A stretch of 64,000 nucleotides of DNA from NCBI GenBank assembly GCA_040905665.1, contig JBBDRD010000039.1:1-64000 (forward strand), read 5' to 3'. Under the pieces are notes generated by a model, which saw only the letters and a list, made by a program, of their open reading frames with translations, was not told where the DNA came from and ran no database searches. The position numbers and the translations under genes were made by a program. Positions 31,025 to 39,751 of the stretch are shown here, piece after piece. The DNA comes from DASVCN01 sp040905665. Its GTDB lineage: Bacteria > Deinococcota > Deinococci > Deinococcales > Trueperaceae. Positions within the stretch are counted from its first letter, which is position 1, and every line of letters begins with the position of its first letter.

Positions 31025-32032
31025 TCAGTAGTTGCGCTCCAGTAACCGCACTCCGGGCTGCTCGAGCAGCCACTCGGTCACGCCGTGAACCGCTCCTCGG
31101 GCCGTATCGGTAATGACAGGGTCACCGAACGGCTCGAGCCGAACGATCAGTTCGCTCCCCTCACGCTGCTGCACCGCCACCAGTAGTTGCTGCTTGAGGT
31201 CGGTCTCATCGACTGTGACCCGCACCAGCAGACGCTCGCGCTCCTCGCTCGAGAGGCTACGTGCCACTTCATGCAGGATCACATGCCCCTCTGCAAATTC
31301 GAGGACGCGCTTGGCGAATTGGGGACTCTCCGGAAGACTTCCCGTCAACAGGGCGTGTGGCATCTCATCGGGCCTCTCCAAAATAGGGAACTCTGGCGCA
31401 CCGCGACTTAGGTTCACGAAGGCCTGGTAGTGGAGCTCTTTCCCCTGCTCCCGCCACTTGAGTGCGTACTTCGTCTCGAATACCTCGCGGGGCGGCTCAC
31501 GCTCCTCGAGCTCGAAGAGCCGCGAGAGCAAGGCTTCCCGCCTGGCGAACTCGAGGTACTCGGGGTGGTCGGTGGCGAGCAAGATCGCCCCTTTCGGGCT
31601 AAGGCGACTAGCGGCCAGCTCGAAGAAGGGGCGCCTGAGTAGGCGGTTCTTTTCGTGACGCTCCTTTGGCCATGGGTCGGGGAAGTTGACCGTGATGCTG
31701 CTCAAGCTGGCCGGAGCGAAGAGGTGCCGGACCGCAAATTGGGCGCCCACCTTGAGCAGTCGCACATTGGTGGTCCGCTCCCGACGTATCCGCCGCACGG
31801 CTCGCATCACGCTCGCCGTGGAGATCTCCAGGCCAACGAAGCGTTCGTTAGGGCGTTGCAGCGCCCGGCGAACCGTATAACGCCCGTCGCCAAAGCCCAC
31901 CTCGAGGTGGAGGGGACCGTGCCCCTCGAATATTGCATTCCAAGGTGCCGGAAAGGGAAGCCTGCGCCAGGGCAGCAACGTCGCCGGCAGGTCGAGAACC
32001 TCCTGCCGGCCGGCTTCGGCCGTCTTCGACAT
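31025..32032 (-). CDS. trmB: tRNA (guanine-N7-)-methyltransferase TrmB, long form
   Basis: TrmB methylates G46 in the variable loop of tRNA using SAM. The 335-residue protein has the SAM site LHLEVGFGDGRY (residues about 43-54), the acidic FVGLEIS loop, and the catalytic NFPDPWPKERHEKNRLL. These lie in the first 200 residues; the C-terminal extension of roughly 120 residues (PQFAKRVLEFAEGHVILHEV and on) is larger than in E. coli TrmB (about 240) and is known from the Thermus/Deinococcus branch. Its start overlaps the stop of the DUF4388 gene. Fits an operon of tRNA and nucleotide maintenance with the MazG genes downstream. Confidence 0.93.
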   Translation of the reverse strand: MSKTAEAGRQEVLDLPATLLPWRRLPFPAPWNAIFEGHGPLHLEVGFGDGRYTVRRALQRPNERFVGLEISTASVMRAVRRIRRERTTNVRLLKVGAQFAVRHLFAPASLSSITVNFPDPWPKERHEKNRLLRRPFFELAASRLSPKGAILLATDHPEYLEFARREALLSRLFELEEREPPREVFETKYALKWREQGKELHYQAFVNLSRGAPEFPILERPDEMPHALLTGSLPESPQFAKRVLEFAEGHVILHEVARSLSSEERERLLVRVTVDETDLKQQLLVAVQQREGSELIVRLEPFGDPVITDTARGAVHGVTEWLLEQPGVRLLERNY

Positions 32033-33312
32033 CAGCTATCGCTCTGTGGAATCGGCCTCACGAGCAGCGGTTGATTGACGGCCAGATCGGCATGCACCAA
32101 GGTCTCGCGGTTGATCATCAGGAAGGGCCCGGCCCTCTCGAAAGGGATGGCGCCCAGCAGGCAGACTCGACCGTCCTCGAGACGGCACGCCACGCTCTGG
32201 GTTTCATAGCCTAAGGATCTCTCCCACGAACTCATGATTGAGGGGTCGACCCCAACGATTCCGTGCGGTAACTTCACCGAGGTGAGTTGTGTTACCAGCC
32301 GAGCAGTGCGCGGCTTGCGAGGAGCCAGGCGCAAAATGCCCACGTCGAGCAGCCGAGCGACCGCGCTCTCGGCCTCTTGTGGCGATACGTTAGCCTCGTT
32401 GGCTATCGCAGCCAGACTGCGCTTGCCGTCGACGCAGCGCAGGAGGCTCACCTCGGCCTTGCTCAGACTCATATCGCCCACGGAGCTGCCAGTTTCCCCG
32501 AAAGCCGGAACTGCAGTCAGAGTCACCCTCCGTGGTGTCTCGCTTGGGCCACTCTCAAGACGGCCACTCTCATGACGACCACTTTCATCACGACCACTCT
32601 CAAGTCGGCCACTCTCAAGACGGCCACTCTCAAGACGGCCACTCTCAAGACGGCCACTCTCATCACGGCCACTTTGAAGGCGGCCACTCTCAAAACGGTC
32701 GCCCTCATGACGGCCGCCCTCGTTAGATCGGGCCTCATGTCGCCCGGTCTCGCGGGGTCCGACCTCGCGGGGTCCGACCCCCTGGCGCCCAGTCTGGCGG
32801 GGATCCTGAGGCTGCGGACCGCTGCCCGACATGCCTGCGTCGTCGCTCTGCCGCAGCTCACCGGTACGAGGCGCCGGCGGTGCGTTATGGCCCGGCCGGA
32901 CCTGACCCATTCTCGTTACATCGTTGCCGGCAGGTGTTTCGGGCAGAGCACTACTCGGCTGTCCCTCGCTGCTGCGCTGCATCTCGGCCCGGGGCGGGGA
33001 GTCGCCACGCCTTGACTCGTCGAGCCTCCGCGTAGCCTCCAACACGAGATTCTCTGTGCCGGCCTCGATGGTGTTGCGGGGAGCCGGTACTCCCAACATA
33101 AACTCGAAGCTCCCCTGCTCGTTGGAGAACAGTTCGTACACCGCCTCCTCGCCCGTGAAGCCGGCGAACTCGGCGTGTACCGCCAGGCCCTCCTCGAAGT
33201 ACACTCGCGCCGGTCCCGCCGGATGGTCCACCGTAAGCCTCCCGCTTCGCGAAGAGGCAGCGAGCAACTGGAACAGATCGACGAGTGAGAATAGCCCGAG
33301 GGTTCCGGTCAC
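32032..33312 (-). CDS. DUF4388 (PATAN-type) protein with repeat linker and winged helix
   Basis: The 426-residue protein has an N-terminal DUF4388 domain (GLFSLVDLFQLLAASSRSGR, then a YFEEGLAVHAEF segment) of about 110 residues, then a long hydrophilic linker, then a winged-helix-like part (LSKAEVSLLRCVDGKRSLAA, then ANEANVSPQEAESAVARLLD). DUF4388 occurs in signalling proteins, often with response regulators. The linker holds SGRLESGRLESGRLE repeats encoded by a 12-unit, 15-bp array (32547-32726). A TAGAAT box ends six bases before the GTG start, so the mRNA is probably leaderless. It heads the minus-strand operon with trmB. Function likely regulatory, but target unknown. Confidence 0.75.
   Translation of the reverse strand: MTGTLGLFSLVDLFQLLAASSRSGRLTVDHPAGPARVYFEEGLAVHAEFAGFTGEEAVYELFSNEQGSFEFMLGVPAPRNTIEAGTENLVLEATRRLDESRRGDSPPRAEMQRSSEGQPSSALPETPAGNDVTRMGQVRPGHNAPPAPRTGELRQSDDAGMSGSGPQPQDPRQTGRQGVGPREVGPRETGRHEARSNEGGRHEGDRFESGRLQSGRDESGRLESGRLESGRLESGRLESGRDESGRHESGRLESGPSETPRRVTLTAVPAFGETGSSVGDMSLSKAEVSLLRCVDGKRSLAAIANEANVSPQEAESAVARLLDVGILRLAPRKPRTARLVTQLTSVKLPHGIVGVDPSIMSSWERSLGYETQSVACRLEDGRVCLLGAIPFERAGPFLMINRETLVHADLAVNQPLLVRPIPQSDS
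32547..32726. repeat. Twelve-copy 15-bp minisatellite in the DUF4388 gene
   Basis: Twelve in-frame units of GGCCACTCTCAAGAC type (plus strand) encode SGRLE pentapeptides on the minus strand. Units 5, 6 and 7 are identical, suggesting recent expansion. Confidence 0.92.
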
Positions 33313-33318
33313 GACTAC

Positions 33319-33324
33319 ATTCTA
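33319..33324 (-). promoter_or_regulatory. Leaderless -10 box of the DUF4388-trmB operon
   Basis: TAGAAT on the minus strand ends 6 bases before the GTG at 33312, with TTGGGG 18 bases further upstream as a possible -35. Confidence 0.55.
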
Positions 33325-33434
33325 TCGTGACCCTCGCGTCGCCCCCAAGAGAAGCGATGGAAAGGGCCTGGGAACCGCCAAGGAGGCCGGTAGACGTGCG
33401 TGCTAGCGGTTTTTAGGGTCTCGGAAGGATTCGG

Positions 33435-33440
33435 TATACT
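33435..33440 (+). promoter_or_regulatory. Leaderless -10 box of the Lpt-like operon
   Basis: TATACT ends 6 bases before the GTG start at 33447, so transcription would begin at or near the start codon. It is back to back with the DUF4388 promoter. Confidence 0.55.
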
Positions 33441-33446
33441 CCCCGG

Positions 33447-34511
33447 GTGCCCAGCCGTCTAGCTCGTTACGTGTTGCGCGAGACCGCTGCAATGTACGTG
33501 CTGGGAGTAGCGGCGTTCTGCCTGCTGCTGTCGATAGACTTCCTTGCCCTTTGGGCCGAATACCTCATCGAACAGGAGGCGACGTTGGCGACCGTCGTCC
33601 GCCTGATGGCATTCAAGCTCCCCTGGTTTCTGCACCTTTCACTACCCGTGGCAGTGGTAGTCGCCGTACTGTTGGCCACCGGCCGGCTGGCGCGCGACTC
33701 CGAACTCAAGGCCGCCTACGGCCTAGGCATAAAGCCCCTTACCCTCCTCGCGCCCGTAATGCTCTTCGGGCTGCTGGTAAGCGGCGTTTCGCTACTCAAC
33801 AATGGCTACCTCGAGCCCGAGGGAGAACGCCGCTATAACCGGCTCGTGGACAGTTTTTTCTATACCCGGCCCCCAAACGAGGTGCAGAGCAACGCCGCCT
33901 ACGCCCTGCCCGCCGGCGGCATCTACTACGCGTCGCGGATTCGCGCTCGGCCAGATAGTTCCTCGACGGCGGAACTCAGCGGAGTCCTCGTGATACTGCC
34001 CGACGGCACCGTGCTCAGCGCGCCCGCCGGCGTTTGGAACAGTCAGGAACGGCAGTGGCTGCTGCAGGAGGTAGAGCGCAGCCGACCGAATGGGGAACCA
34101 CAGTTGCTGGGTGAGCTGGAGCTACCCTTCGAGTTGGACAGCGCCGCCGGCGAAACGCTCACACGCCGAGAAGCCTTGTCCTTGCCGGCGCTCAGCCAAC
34201 AGATTCGTGCGGTCCAGGGCGCCGGTGGAAACACCAGAGAACTCCGCTTCTCGCTTCACCGCCGCATCGCCGACGCCTTCTCGGCACTCGTGTTCGCCCT
34301 CTTTGCCGGCACGCTGGGACTGGGCTTGCGAAATCGCTCGGCGGGCTTTACCTGGTCGATCGTGCTGCTGGTAGCATTTTGGGCAACCTGGACACTTGCC
34401 GGTAACCTCTTCGAGACCGGGGTACTGGGAGCGGCCGTAGCCGCCTGGCTAACTACTGCGGTAGTGGGATTGTGCGGATCCCTGGTCGCTCTATGGCGGC
34501 TTCGCTCGTGA
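33447..34511 (+). CDS. LptF/LptG-family (YjgP/YjgQ) permease, first copy
   Basis: In Gram-negative bacteria LptF and LptG form the inner-membrane part of the lipopolysaccharide exporter with the ATPase LptB. This 354-residue protein has the family layout: N-terminal helices (AMYVLGVAAFCLLLSIDFLA and LMAFKLPWFLHLSLPVAVVV), a periplasmic jellyroll of about 150 residues, and three C-terminal helices (FSALVFALFAGTLGLGLRNR). The conserved DSELKAAYGLGI follows helix two. It begins with GTG without a Shine-Dalgarno sequence and is the first of four plus-strand genes. Its end overlaps the next permease gene. Whether it moves LPS or another lipid here is open. Confidence 0.85.
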   Translation: MPSRLARYVLRETAAMYVLGVAAFCLLLSIDFLALWAEYLIEQEATLATVVRLMAFKLPWFLHLSLPVAVVVAVLLATGRLARDSELKAAYGLGIKPLTLLAPVMLFGLLVSGVSLLNNGYLEPEGERRYNRLVDSFFYTRPPNEVQSNAAYALPAGGIYYASRIRARPDSSSTAELSGVLVILPDGTVLSAPAGVWNSQERQWLLQEVERSRPNGEPQLLGELELPFELDSAAGETLTRREALSLPALSQQIRAVQGAGGNTRELRFSLHRRIADAFSALVFALFAGTLGLGLRNRSAGFTWSIVLLVAFWATWTLAGNLFETGVLGAAVAAWLTTAVVGLCGSLVALWRLRS

Positions 34512-35578
34512 CGCGCTTCAGCCGCTACTTGTATGCCGAAATCCTGCCGCTCTACCTCGCCGGCCTGGCGCTGCTACTGCTGCTCCTCACCGGCGTCTTC
34601 CTTCTCGAGGTTGTCGCCGATGTGCTTGCCCGAGGGGTGCCCGTCACCCTGCTGGCGCAGTATCTGCTGTTCATGTTGCCCACCGCCGCGAGTGCCGGCA
34701 TACCGTTGGCGCTCCTGTTCGCCGGACTATTGGGTTTGGCTCGTATCTCCCAAGACAGCGAGATAAAGGCCGCCAGGTTGCTGGGGTTGGGTCCACGGCA
34801 GTTCCTAAGCCCCATGCTGCTGCTGGGCCTGTCGGTCACCGGGCTCGCGGTTGTCAATAACGAGTTGGTGGTTCCGGCAAGCCAGAGGCGGGCTCTCGAA
34901 GTCGAGAAGGACATGCTGTTGCGCAGTCCCGAGACCTTCCTCCAGGAGCGCACTTTCTTCACCGACGCTCTGGGCCGTGCCATCTTCATCGAGCAGCTGC
35001 AGCCGAGCGGACGTTTCGAAGGCGTTACCGTAATCCAACCCGGCGGGCCGCAAGGGCCCAGCGAAGTGATTACTGCCGCTACCGGCCGCTACGCCGAAAG
35101 CGATGGGGTGTGGGATCTCGAGGGGCTCGAGCTCAAGGTGTTCCGAGCGAGCCGACTTGTACTCGATTTCGCGGCGGAATCGGCCACCCTCCCTGTACGC
35201 GATCTCGCCGCCGGCGTGACCGGTACGCCCGACCCGGTATATCTGCCACTGGGTACCTTGCTGCAACGCCTTCGCGAGAACCCGGAGCGCGCCAATCCCG
35301 CCGAATGGACCGCGCTGCACCGCAAGGCTGCAGAGCCTCTCGCTGCGACGGCCTTCGCCCTTTTCGCTCTGGCGGTCACGATGTTCAGCGTTCGGCGGGG
35401 AACATCGTTGGGATTGGTTACGGTCCTCATCCTCACATTCGTTTATTACGCGACCTGGAGCGTGACCAAACTCCTGGGGGCACAGGGCACGATCCCAGCC
35501 TGGGCAGCAGGTTGGACTCCGGTAATGCTCTACGCCGGAGCGGCGGCTCTACTACTGGCTCGCGCCTGGCGACGCTGA
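34508..35578 (+). CDS. LptF/LptG-family (YjgP/YjgQ) permease, second copy
   Basis: This is a paralogue of the preceding permease, 356 residues from a GTG that overlaps its stop (GTGA); an in-frame ATG at 34493 is the alternative start. It has the same arrangement: early helices (LYLAGLALLLLLLTGVFLLE and YLLFMLPTAASAGIPLALLF), a conserved DSEIKAARLLGLGPRQF, a beta-rich periplasmic part, and C-terminal helices ending LVTVLILTFVYYATW. Two such permeases in tandem make an LptFG-like pair. The stop overlaps the ATG of the LptD-like gene (TGATG). The cognate ATPase (lptB) is not in this window. Confidence 0.85.
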   Translation: MTRFSRYLYAEILPLYLAGLALLLLLLTGVFLLEVVADVLARGVPVTLLAQYLLFMLPTAASAGIPLALLFAGLLGLARISQDSEIKAARLLGLGPRQFLSPMLLLGLSVTGLAVVNNELVVPASQRRALEVEKDMLLRSPETFLQERTFFTDALGRAIFIEQLQPSGRFEGVTVIQPGGPQGPSEVITAATGRYAESDGVWDLEGLELKVFRASRLVLDFAAESATLPVRDLAAGVTGTPDPVYLPLGTLLQRLRENPERANPAEWTALHRKAAEPLAATAFALFALAVTMFSVRRGTSLGLVTVLILTFVYYATWSVTKLLGAQGTIPAWAAGWTPVMLYAGAAALLLARAWRR

Positions 35579-38496
35579 TGCGCGCCATTCTGCCGCTCAT
35601 TGCACTGCTTGCTCTTGGCGCGGCCTTGGCGGAAACGATCGAGATCGACACCTTCGGCGATCCACAGAGTCGTCTGGAAATACGAAATCTGGTGCTTCCC
35701 GGTGGCGAGGAGGTTCAAATCTACGTCGTCCAGGGAAGCCAGGTGCGGGTGACGATAGACGATCAGCAGCTGATCGCCCAGCACATAGAGGTTGACCTCA
35801 CTCACCGTCTGGTTCGCATCATCGGCTTTGGGACCTTCATTACCCCCGAGCAGACGGTGCAGGGCACCGATCTCGTGATCGAGCTGGAGCAGGAGAGCCT
35901 TACCGGGCGCGATGTGTTGATCGTGACCGAGGCGATCGACGTAGTTGGGGCCCAAGCCAGCCGAACGCCGGGCCAGATAAACGTCTCCAGCGGATCCTTT
36001 AGTCCCTGCCGCCGCTGCGGACAAGAGGTCGAGGATTACGGCTTTCGCGCCGAGCGGATCGAACTCTACCCAGGCGATCGCCTGGTGGCGTTCGACGTAA
36101 CGGTGCTCATCCGCGATCGACCGCTTCTCATGCTGCCATTACTGGTGGTCCCGCTGGCGAGGCCTGACCGGCAGCCGCGGCTGAGCCTGACCCAGGGCAG
36201 CGCCAGTGAGCGAGCCGAGGTCGCCCTCGACTGGCCCTACGTTGCCGGCGCGAACGCCTTTGGCACCTTCTCGGTTCGCTACTATGCCGATGTGATCCCG
36301 CGGGCCGGCGGGTTCCAACCACTGGGCGGGCGAGTAGGCGAGAGCTACCTGGGGGGCGGCGTGGACCACCTCTTCTATACCGACAGAGGGGAGGGAAATT
36401 TCCGCTTCTTCTACCGGCCGGGGTTCTTGAGCAGGACCGGTGGTGAGCGGGAAGAATCGCAGTTCACCTTGAGATTCGCGTACCGGACACTCGACGAACC
36501 GCTTTCACGGGAAGATGGAGGACTTCCGGTCGTGGACCTCGAGGTGGTGCGCGACGATGCGCGCCGCGACCGGCTGCTCGAGTACCGTGTCGAGTTGGAA
36601 GGTGTTAGTTCGGGAGTGCGAGGACGCTACTTTAGTCAGGGGTTCGTCGACAGCGATCCGGACGACGAGGTGACCACACCGAGCTACGACGATCGGGCCA
36701 CTCCGCGCCAAACACCTGTGCAGCTCGTGCTCGAGCCGGAGGAGGAGGTATTCAGCATCGGCCCGCTTCTGTTGCGCCGCGTCGCCATCGACCTGGGGGT
36801 GTTCGAGGATGCCAGCAACCCGTCGAATCGCAGCGCTGCGGCGCAAACGTTCGTGGACGCTGGGCGGCTGTTGGAGAGACACTCGATCGAGCTCACTCCG
36901 GTTCGTCTGTGGGCAGGAATGGAGTTGCGTGGACAAACCAACTTCGCGGGCCACTACTACACGACCGGGGAGCGGCAGATCGACTGGGACAGCCGGATCT
37001 CGGCGAATCAGCGCTTTGGAGGCGTGGGCAGTTTTGGCCTGGTCTTCACCCGCGACGTGAACGAGGGCGAGACCCCATTTCGCTTCGATCAGATCGCTTT
37101 GCGCACACGGACCGACTTGAGGGCGGCGCTCGATCTCGAACCACTGCCCTGGCTGGCCCTCGAAGCGAGGAGCAGCTACGTGTTTCGCGACACTCGCCGG
37201 CCAGAACTCCAAGGATTCCAACCGTTGGAGAGTCAGCTGCGGCTGTTCGACAACCTGAACTGGATAGAGGCGAGCGTGTCGAACAGCTATGATCTTTCGG
37301 CAGATGATCCCGGAAACCTCGAGTTCGAACTACTGTTGCGATCGCCCGAATCCACTCCCCAGGCTCAACTCGAGATCTCCCACCTCGAGGACCTGGCCGT
37401 TAAGCCCGACCGGCTCACCGGCGAACTCACCGACGAGAGCAGCACCCGCTTCGAGATGAGTTATGGCTTGCCCGCACTTCGCGTCGACGCCTCCGGCGGC
37501 TACCGCTACTTCCCTCCGCCAGCCGACCAGCCGGGAGAACAACTCGACTTCTGGCTCCCCTTCGAGGCCGGCGTCACTGTAGGTACGCTCCGGCAGGAGG
37601 ACGCGCTGCCGGGCCTGCGTGTCGCCTACGAGCGCAACCTGAATCTGCACGAGGTGAGCGCCCTCTCCTACGATGCCAGCGCCCGCATCGGCCCTGTCGA
37701 GCTGGCGGCAAGCCAGCGCTACTCGCTGCCCGAGGGTGGAACGGCCGGCAGTACCTTGACGGCCGAGTATCCTGGACTTGTCCAGTTTGAGGCGACCGGC
37801 TTCGACATCGTCCGACCCGAGTGGATCGGACTGCCCACCGGCGTCCCGCGCATTACTCGTTACTCGGTGACGTTGCGCGATTCGCCGCTGAGCGGGCAGG
37901 AAGCGTGGCAGCTTCGTTATCTCACCCGTTACGATCCCGAACTGGCGACAGGCGCCCAACCGGGCGGGCTTAGGGATTCCACCCTCGAGGCGCGCGTGGA
38001 GCTGGAGGACGAACAGGTGGGAAACTCGCGCTTTAGCGTCGAGTTCTTTGCCGACCTACAACTTAGGGACGACCTACTGGATCAGAGCTATCTGCGCCGC
38101 GCCAGCCTGCTGCTTGCTGCCGACATCGAAGGGGTCGTAGGCGTGCAGGGGGCGCTGGGTTACCGCGCCACCCTCAACGCCACAACCGGTGAACTGAGCC
38201 GCTCCGAGCTTAGAATCGACGAGTTGGCCATCACGGTGCGGGCGCGCGACGACCTCTACCTGGGGGCGCTGTTCGATGACGTGTGGGAGTTCAGCGGGAA
38301 CGTCCCGTCCCAGCCGGCCTTCGACCTTCGGCCCGAACTGTTCGTGGTGTGGGACCGCTGCTGCTGGGCGCTCAGAGGGGGCTGGGACACCGAGAGTGGC
38401 CAGATCAGAGTCTCGGTTACCTCGCCTGGAGCGAGTGAGGGACTGACCCAGGAGTTCGACACACCGTTGATGCTTCCGGGGAGAGGGGATGGGTAG
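35578..38496 (+). CDS. LptD/OstA-like outer-membrane protein
   Basis: The 972-residue product starts with a cleavable signal (MRAILPLIALLALGAALA) and an N-terminal OstA/LptA-like beta-jellyroll (about residues 35-150, with VRVTIDDQQLIAQHIEVDL). A pair of cysteines follows in SPCRRCGQEV, and the rest is beta-rich with the alternating pattern of an outer-membrane barrel. The layout matches LptD, the translocon that inserts lipopolysaccharide in the outer leaflet. A longer frame reaching into lptG was rejected because the signal peptide starts exactly at the overlapping ATG. Context with two LptF/G permeases supports the call. Deinococcota outer membranes are thought to lack classical LPS, so the cargo may differ. 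Confidence 0.8.
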   Translation: MRAILPLIALLALGAALAETIEIDTFGDPQSRLEIRNLVLPGGEEVQIYVVQGSQVRVTIDDQQLIAQHIEVDLTHRLVRIIGFGTFITPEQTVQGTDLVIELEQESLTGRDVLIVTEAIDVVGAQASRTPGQINVSSGSFSPCRRCGQEVEDYGFRAERIELYPGDRLVAFDVTVLIRDRPLLMLPLLVVPLARPDRQPRLSLTQGSASERAEVALDWPYVAGANAFGTFSVRYYADVIPRAGGFQPLGGRVGESYLGGGVDHLFYTDRGEGNFRFFYRPGFLSRTGGEREESQFTLRFAYRTLDEPLSREDGGLPVVDLEVVRDDARRDRLLEYRVELEGVSSGVRGRYFSQGFVDSDPDDEVTTPSYDDRATPRQTPVQLVLEPEEEVFSIGPLLLRRVAIDLGVFEDASNPSNRSAAAQTFVDAGRLLERHSIELTPVRLWAGMELRGQTNFAGHYYTTGERQIDWDSRISANQRFGGVGSFGLVFTRDVNEGETPFRFDQIALRTRTDLRAALDLEPLPWLALEARSSYVFRDTRRPELQGFQPLESQLRLFDNLNWIEASVSNSYDLSADDPGNLEFELLLRSPESTPQAQLEISHLEDLAVKPDRLTGELTDESSTRFEMSYGLPALRVDASGGYRYFPPPADQPGEQLDFWLPFEAGVTVGTLRQEDALPGLRVAYERNLNLHEVSALSYDASARIGPVELAASQRYSLPEGGTAGSTLTAEYPGLVQFEATGFDIVRPEWIGLPTGVPRITRYSVTLRDSPLSGQEAWQLRYLTRYDPELATGAQPGGLRDSTLEARVELEDEQVGNSRFSVEFFADLQLRDDLLDQSYLRRASLLLAADIEGVVGVQGALGYRATLNATTGELSRSELRIDELAITVRARDDLYLGALFDDVWEFSGNVPSQPAFDLRPELFVVWDRCCWALRGGWDTESGQIRVSVTSPGASEGLTQEFDTPLMLPGRGDG

Positions 38497-38499
38497 CTC

Positions 38500-39687
38500 G
38501 TGAAGCACTTTCCAACTGTCTTAGCTCTTCTGACCCTATTAATCCTGGGCGGCTGCACCGGAACGCAGGAAGCCGCGCTGCCTACCCTTCTGATAGTTGG
38601 ATCGGTGCAACCCGGCGGGGCGCAACTCCAGCTCTTGGAGGATGTCCGCGATCCGTTGGCTACACCACCTCGTTCTCTGGTGCCGGTAACGGGAAGCAGC
38701 CGCCCCCTCCCCGCGCCGCCCGTGTCGCTCGACGTGGTGGAACGTAATGGTTCGCGGAGCGAGCTGGTGGTGCTGGTGCGTGACGATTCCCTGGACATTA
38801 CGGAGCTCCATTTCTTCGACCTCTCGGACCTCGATACCGGTGATCCGAACTTTTTCGCTCAGAGCCGTACGCCCATTGACGTTGCATCGATTCTCCCCGT
38901 TGAGGTGACGGAGGGCTTGCCGGTTTGCCTCACGCAGGTCCAAGTGGGCCCAGGAACAGCGACCGGCCCGGGGCGCTACGCGGCGCTGCTCGACAGTTGC
39001 ACGGGTGCGGGGATCGCGGAGGTTCACGTTATCGATCTGCAGGAGGAGGAACACCTCTTCTCTTTGGCTAATGAGTTCACCGGTGTACGGCCGCTTCCTG
39101 CCGGTATCCATGTCGATCAGGAGCGCGACCTGCTCTTCTTCGCGAGCGCCGACTTTGGTGAAACGGCTGTATGGTCGACTCCCCTGACCGGCGACACAGT
39201 GCCGCAACTGGTGGGAAATGCAGACTTAGACCTGGAGACAGCCGATAGGGCCGATTTGGCCCCGGCGAGCAACGGAATCGCGCTCCTCGCCGACGATCTG
39301 CTGGCGCTGGTGCCCTTTGACGCTGGCGGCGACACGCCGCCGGGACCGGCAACGACGCTAACTGCGGGTGAGTCGATTCTTCCCGATCCGTTGGGGAACC
39401 TGGAGACATTGGTGGTCCTCTCCCGCTCCGCAGTCGCTATCCATGATGGTCCGTTGAACGGCGACCCCGAGGAGTTTTCCCTCACCGCACCCCTCGCCGG
39501 CGCCACACTCGAACCTGTTGAGCGCTTCGCCTACCTGCTGGAGGAGGGAGGTATCGAGATCCTCGACCTCTTCCCCTACGCCGAACCCCCCGCTGATAGG
39601 CTGCTCTTCAGAGAAGTGGCTGGGCTCGACGATCCTAGAGTTATCAGTTGGGCATTCGCTTCACAAGGCGCGGCTACTACCCCTTAA
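38500..39687 (+). CDS. Predicted lipoprotein, last gene of the Lpt-like operon
   Basis: The 395-residue product begins with a lipoprotein signal (MKHFPTVLALLTLLILGGC, lipobox LGGC with Cys19). The mature part is acidic with repeated beta-strand segments, resembling a propeller-like surface protein, but no family was recognised. It starts three bases after the LptD-like stop, so it belongs to that operon; a role as an LptD partner analogous to LptE is possible by position only. LptE is normally much smaller (about 170-190 residues). The start codon GTG has no obvious Shine-Dalgarno sequence. It converges with plsX. Confidence 0.65.
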   Translation: MKHFPTVLALLTLLILGGCTGTQEAALPTLLIVGSVQPGGAQLQLLEDVRDPLATPPRSLVPVTGSSRPLPAPPVSLDVVERNGSRSELVVLVRDDSLDITELHFFDLSDLDTGDPNFFAQSRTPIDVASILPVEVTEGLPVCLTQVQVGPGTATGPGRYAALLDSCTGAGIAEVHVIDLQEEEHLFSLANEFTGVRPLPAGIHVDQERDLLFFASADFGETAVWSTPLTGDTVPQLVGNADLDLETADRADLAPASNGIALLADDLLALVPFDAGGDTPPGPATTLTAGESILPDPLGNLETLVVLSRSAVAIHDGPLNGDPEEFSLTAPLAGATLEPVERFAYLLEEGGIEILDLFPYAEPPADRLLFREVAGLDDPRVISWAFASQGAATTP

Positions 39688-39751
39688 GCATCCCCGCCGG
39701 TCTCGCGCCGGGCGACCGAGGACACTCGGGCGCTCGGGCCCGCGGTCCAAT

